From Scytonema sp. UIC 10036 (GTDB lineage: Bacteria; Cyanobacteriota; Cyanobacteriia; Cyanobacteriales; Nostocaceae), in NCBI RefSeq assembly GCF_009725235.1, contig NZ_WJFC01000046.1:1-64000 (forward strand): a DNA stretch of 64,000 nucleotides, written 5' to 3'. Both the position numbers and the translations under genes were made by a program. Below the pieces are notes generated by a model, which ran no database searches, had not been told where the DNA came from, and saw only the letters and a list, made by a program, of their open reading frames with translations. This document shows positions 9,019 to 17,343 of this stretch, in pieces (position 1 is the stretch's first letter; each line of letters begins with the position of its first letter).

Positions 9019-9957
9019 ATGCCACAAATACCAATTTCTGCCATTATTTGTACTCACAACCGCGAAAAATACTTAGGGGCTGCCATAGATAGTCTTTTGG
9101 CACAAGACTTTGCTGGAGACTTTGAAGTCATAGTTGTGGATAATGGGTCGAGCGATCGCACCCGTGAAATTACGGAACAAAGAAACCACGATCCCCGGCT
9201 CAAGTATGTTTTTGAACCAGTTTTGGGACTTTCCGTTGCCCGCAACACTGGCGCTCAAGTAGCTAGTGGAGAAATTTTAGCGTACCTGGATGACGATGCA
9301 GAAGCGAGCTCGCGCTGGCTGCAAGTTTTGTACACAGCGTATCAAGACAACCCTAACTTAGCAATTGCAGGCGGCAAAGTTACCTTACTGTGGCCCCAAG
9401 GAACGCAACCTCCAAGTTGGCTATCTACAGGATTAGCCGCTAACTTAGGAGCATACGATCTAGGCAATAGCGTAGTCTACATCAAAGACCCAGGAGCAAC
9501 CCCCAGGGGCTTGAATTACTCTATACGCCGTAGTTTTTTGCAAGAAATAGGAGGTTTTGATACAAATCTCGGTCGAGTTGGTACTAATTTACTATCGCAA
9601 GAAGAATTGCACGTGACCGAACTTGCTCTTGAGCGAGGGATGCAAGTTGCTTATCTTCCTGATGCTCTTGTAGCTCATAACGTTGCTCCCGAACGCCTTC
9701 AGCGCTCTTGGTTCCTAAATCGAGGCTGGTGGCAAGGAATCAGCGATTGCTACCGGGAAAACCTAATTGGCAAAGCTGGTATAGGTCAATTGCTGCGTGG
9801 TAGCGAGCGATTCTTGCGAGGTTTGTACAAATCATTGCAGCATTTTTCAGACCCTGCAGAACGCTTTGATAAACTTGTCTATACTTATGGTCAAATTGGT
9901 TATTTAAACGCTGCTATTAAGGGTCTTCTACTTACATCCAAAAAAGATAACAAATAA
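9019..9957 (+). CDS. Family 2 glycosyltransferase
   Basis: A 312-aa GT-A fold enzyme that probably transfers a sugar from a nucleotide sugar during polysaccharide assembly. The N-terminus ISAIICTHNREKYLGAAIDS and VIVVDNGSSDRT are the GT2 nucleotide-binding motifs. LAYLDDDAEASS holds the metal-binding DDD at ~91-93. The acceptor-side motif is less standard (LNYSIRRSFLQEIGGFD at ~168, then EELHVTELALERG). No membrane segment is obvious. The second GT2 gene follows after only 12 bp, so the two are almost certainly co-transcribed with the acetyltransferase further down. Confidence 0.88.
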   Translation: MPQIPISAIICTHNREKYLGAAIDSLLAQDFAGDFEVIVVDNGSSDRTREITEQRNHDPRLKYVFEPVLGLSVARNTGAQVASGEILAYLDDDAEASSRWLQVLYTAYQDNPNLAIAGGKVTLLWPQGTQPPSWLSTGLAANLGAYDLGNSVVYIKDPGATPRGLNYSIRRSFLQEIGGFDTNLGRVGTNLLSQEELHVTELALERGMQVAYLPDALVAHNVAPERLQRSWFLNRGWWQGISDCYRENLIGKAGIGQLLRGSERFLRGLYKSLQHFSDPAERFDKLVYTYGQIGYLNAAIKGLLLTSKKDNK

Positions 9958-9969
9958 AGCTTAGTTATT

Positions 9970-10911
9970 ATGTCTTCCAAAATACCAGTCTCTGTACTTA
10001 TTCCAGCAAAAAACGAACAAGCCAATTTACCTGCTTGTCTGACCAGTGTTCAAAGAGCAGATGAAGTTTTTGTTGTCGATTCCCAAAGTAGTGATAAAAG
10101 TGTCGAAATAGCTCAAAGTTATGGTGCAAATGTTGTACAATTTCACTTCAACGGACGCTGGCCAAAAAAGAAAAATTGGTCTTTAGAAAACCTTCCATTT
10201 AGCAACGAATGGGTGCTAATTGTTGATTGTGACGAACGCATTCCAGACGAATTATGGGATGAAATTGCCCAAGCCATTGAAAATTCTGAATTCAATGGTT
10301 ATTACCTCAACCGTCGAGTTTATTTCTTAGGAACATGGATTCGTCATGGAGGCAAATACCCCGATTGGAATTTGCGTTTGTTCAAGCACAAAAGCGGTCG
10401 TTACGAAAACCTCAACACTGAAGATATTCCCAATACAGGCGATAACGAAGTTCACGAACACGTTATTTTGGATGGAAAAGTAGGATACCTTAAACATGAT
10501 ATGATACACGAAGACTTCCGCGACCTATTCCATTGGATAGAGCGGCACAACCGTTATTCTAATTGGGAAGCCCGTGTTTATCACAATTTGCTCACAGGCA
10601 AAGATGACAACGGTACTATTGGTGCAAGTCTCTTTGGAGATGCCGTGCAACGCAAGCGCTTCTTGAAAAAATTGTGGGTAAGATTGCCCTTTAAACCGTT
10701 GTTACGATTTGTTTTATTCTACATTATTCAACGTGGGTTCCTAGATGGCAGAGCAGGGTACATTTACGGACGGTTATTAAGTCAGTATGAATATCAAATT
10801 GGCGTCAAACTTTACGAATTACGCCAACACAATGGGCGCTTAAATACCTCATCGCAACCCACTGCACAGCCCCCCTCCTTATCTAAAGAAATAGGGCAAA
10901 CAGTAATATAA
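9970..10911 (+). CDS. Family 2 glycosyltransferase (WaaE/KdtX-like)
   Basis: A 313-aa protein with VSVLIPAKNEQANLPACLTS at the N-terminus, the VFVVDSQSSDKS loop and a catalytic VLIVDCDERIP (metal DxD-like DCD at ~87-89). These fit the LPS core glycosyltransferase KdtX/WaaE group of GT2. The later HEHVILDGKVGYLKHDMIHEDF segment and the hydrophobic stretch FKPLLRFVLFYIIQRGFL near residue 240 suggest membrane association. It lies 12 bp downstream of the first GT2, and a heptamer array separates it from the acetyltransferase. The sugar and acceptor cannot be read from sequence; an exopolysaccharide role is inferred. Confidence 0.87.
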   Translation: MSSKIPVSVLIPAKNEQANLPACLTSVQRADEVFVVDSQSSDKSVEIAQSYGANVVQFHFNGRWPKKKNWSLENLPFSNEWVLIVDCDERIPDELWDEIAQAIENSEFNGYYLNRRVYFLGTWIRHGGKYPDWNLRLFKHKSGRYENLNTEDIPNTGDNEVHEHVILDGKVGYLKHDMIHEDFRDLFHWIERHNRYSNWEARVYHNLLTGKDDNGTIGASLFGDAVQRKRFLKKLWVRLPFKPLLRFVLFYIIQRGFLDGRAGYIYGRLLSQYEYQIGVKLYELRQHNGRLNTSSQPTAQPPSLSKEIGQTVI

Positions 10912-11012
10912 AAGTTAGTGGTTAGTGGTTAGTGGTTAGTGGTTAGTGGCAATTCCAACCAACAACTAACAACCAACAACTAACAACTAACAAATAACAA
11001 CGAACAACTAAC
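10912..11012. repeat. Heptamer array (TTAGTGG ... CAACTAA), inverted halves
   Basis: Four TTAGTGG units are followed by many CAACTAA units. The two halves are roughly complementary and could fold into a long hairpin. The array ends 10 bp before the acetyltransferase start codon, so it forms that gene's leader and may act as a transcript-processing or attenuation structure. Confidence 0.8.
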
Positions 11013-11021
11013 AACTAACGA

Positions 11022-11594
11022 ATGACAAATGACAAACCTTTCGTAGATTTACGCAAATACGACCAATCTTGGTTTGACCGAGGGCGACCCGGTTGGTATA
11101 TTTTATTATGGTGGTTTGTACAAGCGATCGCCTTTCCGCTCACCCCTCACCCCCTAAACGGTTTGCGCTGTGCTTTACTGCGCTTATTTGGTGCTCGTAT
11201 AGGTCAAGGAGTCCTTATTCGACCAACTGCTCGTTTCACCTATCCGTGGAAAGTCACTATTGGTGACTACAGTTGGATTGGAGATGACGTAGTTTTCTAC
11301 AGTCTTGACTGTATCCGCATAGGAGAGCACTGCGTCATCTCCCAAAAAAGTTACCTGTGTACTGGAAACCACGATCTTCGAGATCCAGCTTTTGGCTTAA
11401 AAACAGCAAGTATTACCGTTGGCAATGGAGCATGGATAGCTACAGATTGCTTTGTCGGACCGGGAGTTACAATTGGGTCTAATGCTGTTATTGGTGCTCG
11501 TAGCAGTGTTTTTAGCAACATTCCCTCTGCACAAGTTTGCTGGGGAAGCCCCTGTGTAGCTCGTTATGAGAGAAAATGTGAGTTAACCTCGTAA
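11022..11594 (+). CDS. WcaF-like hexapeptide acetyltransferase
   Basis: A 190-aa O-acetyltransferase of the left-handed beta-helix family, similar in layout to WcaF of colanic acid synthesis. It probably acetylates a sugar of the exopolysaccharide made with the two preceding GT2 enzymes. The N-terminal region has a hydrophobic segment (GWYILLWWFVQAIAFPL). Hexapeptide-type turns run from ~60 to ~180 (IGQGVLIRPTARF, VTIGDYSWIGDDV, IRIGEHCVIS, VTIGSNAVIGARSSV). The catalytic His is probably in TGNHDLRDP (~116). The 3' end overlaps the convergent CAP gene by 12 bp, with both stop codons inside each other's sequence. Confidence 0.87.
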   Translation: MTNDKPFVDLRKYDQSWFDRGRPGWYILLWWFVQAIAFPLTPHPLNGLRCALLRLFGARIGQGVLIRPTARFTYPWKVTIGDYSWIGDDVVFYSLDCIRIGEHCVISQKSYLCTGNHDLRDPAFGLKTASITVGNGAWIATDCFVGPGVTIGSNAVIGARSSVFSNIPSAQVCWGSPCVARYERKCELTS

Positions 11595-12203
11595 AAATAA
11601 CTGCGTAATGTAGTAAGTACTGCCAATTTTCCAAACTCCGACCCCAGTCTCTCTAAAAATTGGACGTAAAATATTCTCACGGTGTCCGGGGCTTTTCATC
11701 CAACCATCCACTGCCACTGGTACAGGTTGGGGAATATTTGTACTTTTGAATAAATTTTCACCTACCACCCAGTAGATAATTCCTCCCGATTGTGCTCTTT
11801 GGGAAAGAGTACTTCCGTCAGATCCAGTATGGCTAAAAAAGTTTTTCTTAGCCATCTGGCGACTGTACCTTCGAGCAACTTCTGCTAGTTTTTCATTGTT
11901 TTGCAAAGGTTTCAGCCCGTATTTAACACGAACTTTATTAATATCTTGCCTAACTGCTGCTTCTATATTAGCTGTTGCAGAAGTTTGGGCGAGAACAGGA
12001 GGTTTTCGAGGTTTGCTAGATGGCACTTCAATTTTAGGTAAAGGAGGCAAATACTCTACAGCCTCCTCACAACCTGTAGTTAAAAATGCAAGTGTTAATC
12101 CTACAACTGAAATTATTTGGGTTCTCCAGCTTTTGCGCTTGTATTTTTTATGGAATTTCGACAACAAATTTCTCCTCTGAATTTTTCCCTCTATTGCAAT
12201 CAT
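11583..12203 (-). CDS. CAP (SCP/PR1)-domain lipoprotein
   Basis: A 206-aa secreted protein of unknown substrate. The basic N-terminus is followed by a hydrophobic run (IISVVGLTLAFLTTGCEE) that ends in a plausible lipobox LTTGC, so it is predicted to be a lipoprotein. After a proline-rich linker, residues ~80-205 form a bacterial CAP domain: VRQDINKVRVKYGLKPL, LAEVARRYSRQMAKKNFFSHT, GENLF, WMKSPGHRENIL and TGVGVWK. The conserved His/Glu cavity residues (SHT, GEN, GHRENI) are present. It is convergent with the acetyltransferase and appears to be transcribed alone. Confidence 0.88.
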   Translation of the reverse strand: MIAIEGKIQRRNLLSKFHKKYKRKSWRTQIISVVGLTLAFLTTGCEEAVEYLPPLPKIEVPSSKPRKPPVLAQTSATANIEAAVRQDINKVRVKYGLKPLQNNEKLAEVARRYSRQMAKKNFFSHTGSDGSTLSQRAQSGGIIYWVVGENLFKSTNIPQPVPVAVDGWMKSPGHRENILRPIFRETGVGVWKIGSTYYITQLFLRG

Positions 12204-12342
12204 AAATCATTTGTAAAATTCTCTCTTCTCTCTTTCCTTCGCGCTCTTTGTGTCTTTGCGTTTAACAATTTTTACCTATCAAATAGGACTCCTATCTAAT
12301 AGATACAATCAGGAAAAATCAACTGATAACTAACATCACTAG

Positions 12343-12450
12343 CGACGCTCAGAAATTGCTACTAATATTGCTCAAGCACAGGCAAAGTATCACGCAGGTA
12401 AAGTATTCCGAGAAACAGTTGAGCAGATAATTTCTGAGTTGAGGCAGTAA
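12343..12450 (+). pseudogene. 3'-terminal relic of a small gene
   Basis: A 35-codon open stretch reads RRSEIATNIAQAQAKYHAGKV and ends in SELRQ before a TAA at 12448. An in-frame TAG lies immediately upstream at 12340-12342 and no start codon is available. It looks like the helical C-terminus of a lost small protein, possibly an antitoxin. The family is not recognised. Confidence 0.35.
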
Positions 12451-12543
12451 GTGAGAACGATAGTTTTCGCATCTTCGTTCAAGCGAGCTTTCAAAAAACT
12501 ACTGTTGATATTGGTTCTTATGATGAAGTGTATTAACACTTTC

Positions 12544-14049
12544 CTATTTTCTAGTATATCGATGCTTAACTCCTACAGGAAAATATTCAGGGTCACCAAA
12601 TGGTGCTAAAGCAACTTGCGGCATTTGGTATTCTTGAGGTACGTAGTTAGCAAATTCGCTATTGAGGCGTTTTAGCTGTTCGAGAATAGAAAATGCGATC
12701 GCTTGTTTTTTATCTTCACTTTCTTCTATACCTGGTGCTAATTCCACAACTACAGATAAGTATCGATTTTTATCTGCATCTTCTTTCACCTGCAACACAA
12801 ATTTACCCGTCACCCATTCTCTAATGACGGCTTGCTCCAATCCTACAGTGACGTTTTCTGGATAAATATTTGCTCCGAAATATGAAACCGTAAAGTTTGA
12901 GCGTCCGAAGACATAAACAAACGGTAGCGAACGAATTCCTCTGCCGCCATTTCTTTGAAGCTCCATCACAGGATCGAAGCCCCATTTTGCTAAAAACTGG
13001 AGCATAGCATCGTAAGGAACTATACCTCCATTATCCAATATATTATAACGAACCAGAGGGATACCGTTGTTTCCTGAAAATAACAACGCGCCATCTTTGA
13101 CTTCAAAAAAGCGACTGATGGGATCGTATTGTACTAGTGTCGGTAAGCGCGATTCACCAAATAAAGCGCGTGCTGCTTCTGGATTGTTTGCCAAAAAACG
13201 CCGAATACAAATACTTAAAGGTGTCTCATTGCCCAACACGCCTGCATCAGCTGTACCATAGAGTGATGCCGAATCATAGCAGAAATTACGGGAACCGAGG
13301 CGATCGCCAACTAAGCTGCGCCATTCCTCACTAAATACCTCGCCTGCCATAACCAACTTTACCTGATATCGCTGCCACTCAATCCCACGAGCTATACCAG
13401 TGTCAATAATATCTTTTAAAAATGGTGGGTACCCCAACAGAACAACTTGCTCAAAAGCTGAACCCAGTTCCTGCACAACTCGAAAAATCTCTTCTTTATT
13501 ATTACCAGGAGTAATCACAGTAATAGGATAACCTTTGCTCGCTAGATAACGACAGCAATTGGCTGTAAACATACCACCAACCCAAGTTCCCAGAGTGAAA
13601 CAAATGACAGCGAGAGTGGATTTAGTATCTGCGGAAAAACTATCATGAAACACTTGCTCAAAACGCGTCGCAATTTGCATCTCATCAGAGAAAAATCGAG
13701 GCCAAAATGTAGGTTTTCCTGTAGAACCAGAGGAGACAGCCACCATATCGCACGTTTCTAGCTGTCCGTAACGGCATAAGTTAGCTAAAGAGTAACGCTG
13801 CAAGTAATTTTGTTTTGTCAGTTCCGGAAGTCTTTGGAAATCCTCAGCAATTTGGTACTCATCAGGATTTATCGCGTGTTGTGCCAAGAAATCTTTGTAA
13901 GCAGGGACATTACTAGCTATATCGTGAAATAATGCCAAGGCTGCTGTGAATGCATCCGTGTTGATATGTTGCTGTAGGAGGGAGTCTAAGGGTGTAGTTA
14001 AAAACTTTTGAAATGCTGTAATAGCACGTTGCTGTTGTTCTACCTTCAT
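12544..14049 (-). CDS. PaaK-like adenylate-forming enzyme (phenylacetate-CoA ligase family)
   Basis: A ~501-aa member of the AMP-binding superfamily resembling phenylacetate-CoA ligase; it probably activates a carboxylic acid as an adenylate. The P-loop VSSGSTGKPTFWPR lies at ~105-118 and LYGTADAG at ~259, near the A5 position. GALLFSGNNGIPLVRYNILDNG corresponds to the A7/A8 region. The usual C-terminal lysine region is shorter than in acyl-CoA ligases and the substrate is unknown. I choose ATG 14049 because GGGGGAG lies 9-10 nt upstream; the upstream GTG at 14067 overlaps that Shine-Dalgarno sequence. The first ~16 bp of the gene are part of a duplicated segment that recurs at 15289. Confidence 0.8.
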   Translation of the reverse strand: MKVEQQQRAITAFQKFLTTPLDSLLQQHINTDAFTAALALFHDIASNVPAYKDFLAQHAINPDEYQIAEDFQRLPELTKQNYLQRYSLANLCRYGQLETCDMVAVSSGSTGKPTFWPRFFSDEMQIATRFEQVFHDSFSADTKSTLAVICFTLGTWVGGMFTANCCRYLASKGYPITVITPGNNKEEIFRVVQELGSAFEQVVLLGYPPFLKDIIDTGIARGIEWQRYQVKLVMAGEVFSEEWRSLVGDRLGSRNFCYDSASLYGTADAGVLGNETPLSICIRRFLANNPEAARALFGESRLPTLVQYDPISRFFEVKDGALLFSGNNGIPLVRYNILDNGGIVPYDAMLQFLAKWGFDPVMELQRNGGRGIRSLPFVYVFGRSNFTVSYFGANIYPENVTVGLEQAVIREWVTGKFVLQVKEDADKNRYLSVVVELAPGIEESEDKKQAIAFSILEQLKRLNSEFANYVPQEYQMPQVALAPFGDPEYFPVGVKHRYTRK

Positions 14050-14093
14050 TTCCAACACTCCCCCCACTTTTTGTATAGCTACAGATTTAATGG
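14034..14093. repeat. Direct repeat A, copy 1
   Basis: GTTGTTCTACCTTCATTTC ... ACAGATTTAATGG recurs at 15289-15347 with about 90% identity by eye. It covers the start and leader of the PaaK-like gene. Confidence 0.75.
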
Positions 14094-14096
14094 TTC

Positions 14097-14135
14097 CACC
14101 ATTACAATAAAAGCATATCTCGCAATTTTTGAATT
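14097..14135. repeat. Direct repeat B, copy 1
   Basis: ACCATTACAATAAAAGCATA and the following TCTCGCAATTT recur at 14646-14685 with a few substitutions. The two copies bracket the decayed DUF5615 gene. Confidence 0.6.
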
Positions 14136-14195
14136 ATACTGCAGGCAAAGAGTTTTGAGCTTTTCCCGGAATGCGCGATCGAAGGAAGTCAAAAA

Positions 14196-14578
14196 GTGAA
14201 TATCAAACTGGATGAAAATCTTGGTAATTTGCGGGTTGTTACTAGACTGCGTTTAGCAGGGCATGATGTCACAACAGTAAGAGAACAAGGACTAACTTCA
14301 GCACCAGATGAGGAGTTAATTGATGTCTGCCGTGATGAAGGAGGATATTGGTTACCTGCGACAGAGGATTTGGAAATCGCCTGAAATATAATCCTTAAAA
14401 CTATGCAGGAATCGTGGTCATTCGGTTATCTCCCCGTTCTAACTTTAGTGATTGGTGTGAAGCAATAGAGACGTTAATCACTGGATTGGAAGCTGCAGAT
14501 GTGACAGGACAACTATGGATTATCAAAAATGGAAATATTCAAGAGTACCGAACAATTGAACCAGAAAACAAAAATTGA
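14196..14578 (+). pseudogene. DUF5615 PIN-like toxin gene, two frameshifts
   Basis: The first frame reads MNIKLDENLGNLRVV ... TTVREQGL and is typical of DUF5615 (PIN-like, Mut7-C-type) proteins of toxin-antitoxin loci. After CRDEGG the frame is lost. The continuation ILVTCDRGFGNRLKYNP is in a second frame, and NYAGIVVIRLSP through to IEPENKN and TGA is in a third. All the family's segments are present in order, so two small indels explain the break. The first open stretch alone would be 62 aa and would lack the later CDRGFGN acidic motif. No antitoxin partner of the usual DUF433 type is seen upstream. It is probably inactive. Confidence 0.8.
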
Positions 14579-14645
14579 TAACTGAAACTTTATTCAACAA
14601 TTTGTAGGAGCAATTGCTAAGTATGGCATTTGCAAGAGATTCGCA

Positions 14646-14685
14646 TAACCATTACAATAAAAGTATATCTTGCAAATTTCATCGC
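14646..14685. repeat. Direct repeat B, copy 2
   Basis: This is the second copy of the ACCATTACAATAAAAGTATA segment. It lies just ahead of the small gene that precedes the HNH gene. Confidence 0.6.
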
Positions 14686-14692
14686 ATTTAGT

Positions 14693-14926
14693 ATGACAAC
14701 CGTCATCTACAGACCCTCATCCTTACTTGGCAGTATCAGAATGGAAAAGGTGGATAACTTTCACCTCTTTAAATTTAATAATGAACTACAAGCACGGATG
14801 GAAGAACTTCTAGAACGCAAAAAAGCTGATTTACTGACTCCTGAAGAGGTGATTGAACTTGAGGAAATCGGAGAGATGGACAGGATTTTCACCCATATAA
14901 ACGCGATGTTGGTAGCTCAGCGATGA
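14693..14926 (+). CDS. Small acidic helical protein paired with HNH gene
   Basis: A protein of about 77 aa from ATG 14693; ATG 14741 would give 61 aa (MEKVDNFHLF) and cannot be excluded, as neither start has a strong Shine-Dalgarno. The body is charged and helical (NNELQARMEELLERKKADLL, TPEEVIELEEIGEMDRIF). Its stop overlaps the next start (ATGA at 14923), so translation is coupled to the HNH nuclease gene and the two probably work together. I recall such small proteins directly upstream of HNH genes in cyanobacteria. A role as antitoxin, inhibitor or cofactor of the nuclease is inference only. Confidence 0.65.
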   Translation: MTTVIYRPSSLLGSIRMEKVDNFHLFKFNNELQARMEELLERKKADLLTPEEVIELEEIGEMDRIFTHINAMLVAQR

Positions 14927-15225
14927 CTATTGATGATGCTAGCAGAGAGTTTGTGCGAAGACGAGCCAATTATCTGTGTGAGTATTGCCACTCTCCAGAA
15001 CGTATTTGTACAACAAGGTTTACAGTAGACCATATAATACCAAAGTCTCTTGGTGGTTTGGATGGTTTTGATAATTTAGCTTTGGCTTGTCGGCGCTGCA
15101 ATAAACGTCGCTACAATTTTTTAGCAGGAATCGATCCAAAAACTCAAGCCATAGTACCTCTGTTTAATCCCAGGACTCAAGTGTGGTCTGAGCATTTCAC
15201 TTGGTCAAAAAACCTAGAGCGTTAG
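14923..15225 (+). CDS. HNH endonuclease, probably C-terminally short
   Basis: A 100-aa HNH nuclease. Two CxxC pairs (CEYCHSPE at ~19, CRRCNKRR at ~56) form the structural zinc site. They bracket the beta-beta-alpha metal motif FTVDHIIPKSLGGLDGFDNL (~34-53), with His in DH and Asn in DNL. It ends soon after the conserved PLFNPR...WSEHFTW segment. As I remember this family it continues for roughly 50-60 more residues, so the C-terminus may be truncated. It is translationally coupled to the small gene before it and could be a mobile nuclease or part of a defence pair. Confidence 0.85.
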   Translation: MTIDDASREFVRRRANYLCEYCHSPERICTTRFTVDHIIPKSLGGLDGFDNLALACRRCNKRRYNFLAGIDPKTQAIVPLFNPRTQVWSEHFTWSKNLER

Positions 15226-15288
15226 TACACTAGTCAAATAGTCAAGCAGGGGGGCAGAAGCTTACAACAATGGTAATCTACCATTATG

Positions 15289-15347
15289 GTTGTTCTATCT
15301 TCATTTCTAACACTCCCCAGCTTTTTGTATGGCTACAGATTTAATGG
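15289..15347. repeat. Direct repeat A, copy 2
   Basis: This is the second copy of the 14034-14093 segment, downstream of the HNH gene. The short palindrome AATGGTA/TACCATT lies just before it. The remainder of 15226-15549 shows no gene. Confidence 0.75.
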
Positions 15348-15549
15348 CTGAAAAAAGTAGAAGAAGAAAAGCTACTCTCTCCGGTGCTATAAGATTACCG
15401 CTTGTATGTTCTTTTTTCTCCCTTGCTCTTTGCGTCGAGTGCGGTTTATTTAAATAGGTAATCTTTGGGTGAGAAGGGAGTAATATGCGTAAAAGGAGCT
15501 TATCGCCTTGTAGCCATCTATAAAAATCTTTGATTCATCCTTCAGCACC

Positions 15550-17253
15550 ATGCACGTCTATTGCAGCAAAAATCACGCCAATAAAGAGGGTAACCGCTTT
15601 TGCACTCAGTGCGGAGAACCATTGCCTCTTGCACCAGAACAGGTTGTGGACAATCGGTATCGAATTATACGACATTTAGGGGAAGGTGGTTTTGGGCGCA
15701 CCTACGTAGCTGAGGATTTAAAGCAGTCTCCACAACAGTGCGTGCTGAAGGAATTTGCACCCCAAGTTGAAGAACAGCAGGATTTACAGAAAGCAAAAGA
15801 GCTTTTTGAACGAGAAGCGAGTGTTTTGAAACAACTACAGCATCCTCAGATTCCGCGTTTTCATGAATCGCTGCAAGTGAAGGTTGGTAACAAAGATTTT
15901 TTCCTACTGGTGCAAGACTATATAGAGGGTGATAATTATTGGGATCTGTTACAAGAGCGTTACGAACAGGGGCAAAGCTTTAGTGAAGAAGAAGTTGTCA
16001 AACTTCTGCAACAACTTCTACCTGTATTATCTTACATTCATTCTCGCAATGTGATTCACCGCGATATTTCTCCTGATAATTTGATTTTGCGGCGTAGCGA
16101 TCGCATGCCAGTGTTGATTGATTTTGGTGGCGTTAAACAATTACCAGCTTCTAAAGGTTTTTGGTTTACTCAGCTCAGTGGCAATCGCACTATCTTAGGT
16201 AAAAAAGGATATGCTCCAGAAGAACAGTTACGTCAGGGCAAAGCCTATCCTTGTAGTGACTTATACTCTTTAGCAGTGACTGCACTCGTATTATTAACAG
16301 GTAAAGAACCGCAGCAACTTTACGATACTTATGGAGGAACTTGGCGCTGGGGAACAGACATTCAAGTTAGTCCAAAACTGGAAGCAGTGTTAAAAATAAT
16401 GCTTGCCTACAAACCAAGCGATCGCTACCAAAAAGCTGACGAAGTTCTCAAAAATCTACAACTATATGCTCCTGTGAAACCAACAAGCCCCCATCAAACG
16501 ACCAAAATCAAAACAATGGTTGTAGCACCGGGAAGAAAACCCATCAGAACTATTGTTACCAATCTTCATAATAGAACTCAAGCCATTGCCCAAACACTCC
16601 CATTACCTGCTTGGCTTCGCCCCTTTGCTTTCAGCCTTGTAGGGACAAGTGTTGTTCTGTTAACCTTTGCAGGAACTTGGGCGCTAGTGAATGCTGTTAT
16701 TGCTACAGTATCATCTATTACTATACCAAGCATTTCTTTACCAAAATTACCCGATGGTTCCAACCCAGCTACCAATCCCTCAACCAATAATGAAGGAAAC
16801 CGGATAAATGCGATCGTGAGTCGTCGCCAGCAACTAGAAATTCCAGATGCCTATTTTACTCCAACTATAGATAAACTTTTTTATACCAAACATCCTGAAG
16901 CACAAGGACGCGTTTTAACAAATAATCCAGAAGATGCTGCTTTAAGAAATAACTGGTATCGTATTGCCGAAGACTTGCTAGATAAGTTAGAAAGAGCAGA
17001 ACTGAGCACCAGAGCTAGGAACAAACTAGGAAGGTACAGTGGTACAGATTACCAAACTTGGAGGAAACAAGCAGAATCAGGACAATTAGGAGATTATACT
17101 ATCGAACAACTCACCAAAGATACAAATAAAAAATTTGATAGATTATTTCCAGGGTTGCGCCGTGGAAGTGAGAAACTCGAAACCCAAACATATGGTCAAA
17201 TTTGGTATGCTCTAGCTGCCGATCGAGTGAGTAAACTAGAATCTGCAAACTAA
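15550..17253 (+). CDS. Membrane Ser/Thr protein kinase with N-terminal zinc ribbon
   Basis: A 567-aa Hanks-type kinase. Residues 3-23 hold a double-CxxC-like zinc ribbon (YCSKNHANKEG, RFCTQCGEPL). The kinase domain covers ~33-300, with GEGGFGRTY, the ATP-binding Lys in VLKEFAP, catalytic HRDISPDN at ~170 and DFGGVKQ replacing the standard DFG; the HRDIS variant is usual in cyanobacteria. One transmembrane segment lies at ~356-386. The outer ~150 residues (IPDAYFTPTIDKLFYTKHPE ...) are predicted extracytoplasmic and may be a sensor. The following gene is a paralogue, so this is a tandem duplication. Confidence 0.92.
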   Translation: MHVYCSKNHANKEGNRFCTQCGEPLPLAPEQVVDNRYRIIRHLGEGGFGRTYVAEDLKQSPQQCVLKEFAPQVEEQQDLQKAKELFEREASVLKQLQHPQIPRFHESLQVKVGNKDFFLLVQDYIEGDNYWDLLQERYEQGQSFSEEEVVKLLQQLLPVLSYIHSRNVIHRDISPDNLILRRSDRMPVLIDFGGVKQLPASKGFWFTQLSGNRTILGKKGYAPEEQLRQGKAYPCSDLYSLAVTALVLLTGKEPQQLYDTYGGTWRWGTDIQVSPKLEAVLKIMLAYKPSDRYQKADEVLKNLQLYAPVKPTSPHQTTKIKTMVVAPGRKPIRTIVTNLHNRTQAIAQTLPLPAWLRPFAFSLVGTSVVLLTFAGTWALVNAVIATVSSITIPSISLPKLPDGSNPATNPSTNNEGNRINAIVSRRQQLEIPDAYFTPTIDKLFYTKHPEAQGRVLTNNPEDAALRNNWYRIAEDLLDKLERAELSTRARNKLGRYSGTDYQTWRKQAESGQLGDYTIEQLTKDTNKKFDRLFPGLRRGSEKLETQTYGQIWYALAADRVSKLESAN

Positions 17254-17255
17254 GA

Positions 17256-17340
17256 GAGGTTAGTGGTTAGTGGTTAGTAGTTAGTCGTTTCCCCCTACTA
17301 ACAACTAACAACTAACAACTAACAACTAACAACTAACACT
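17256..17340. repeat. Heptamer array (TTAGTGG ... CAACTAA)
   Basis: This has the same inverted-halves organisation as the array at 10912. It separates the two kinase genes and runs to within a few bases of the second start codon, so it makes up the whole leader. Confidence 0.8.
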
Positions 17341-17343
17341 GTT

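Noticed and set aside
10912..11012. CRISPR array
   Set aside because: The repeat units are 7 bp and contiguous, with no spacers. The same holds for the arrays at 6455, 17256 and 22247.
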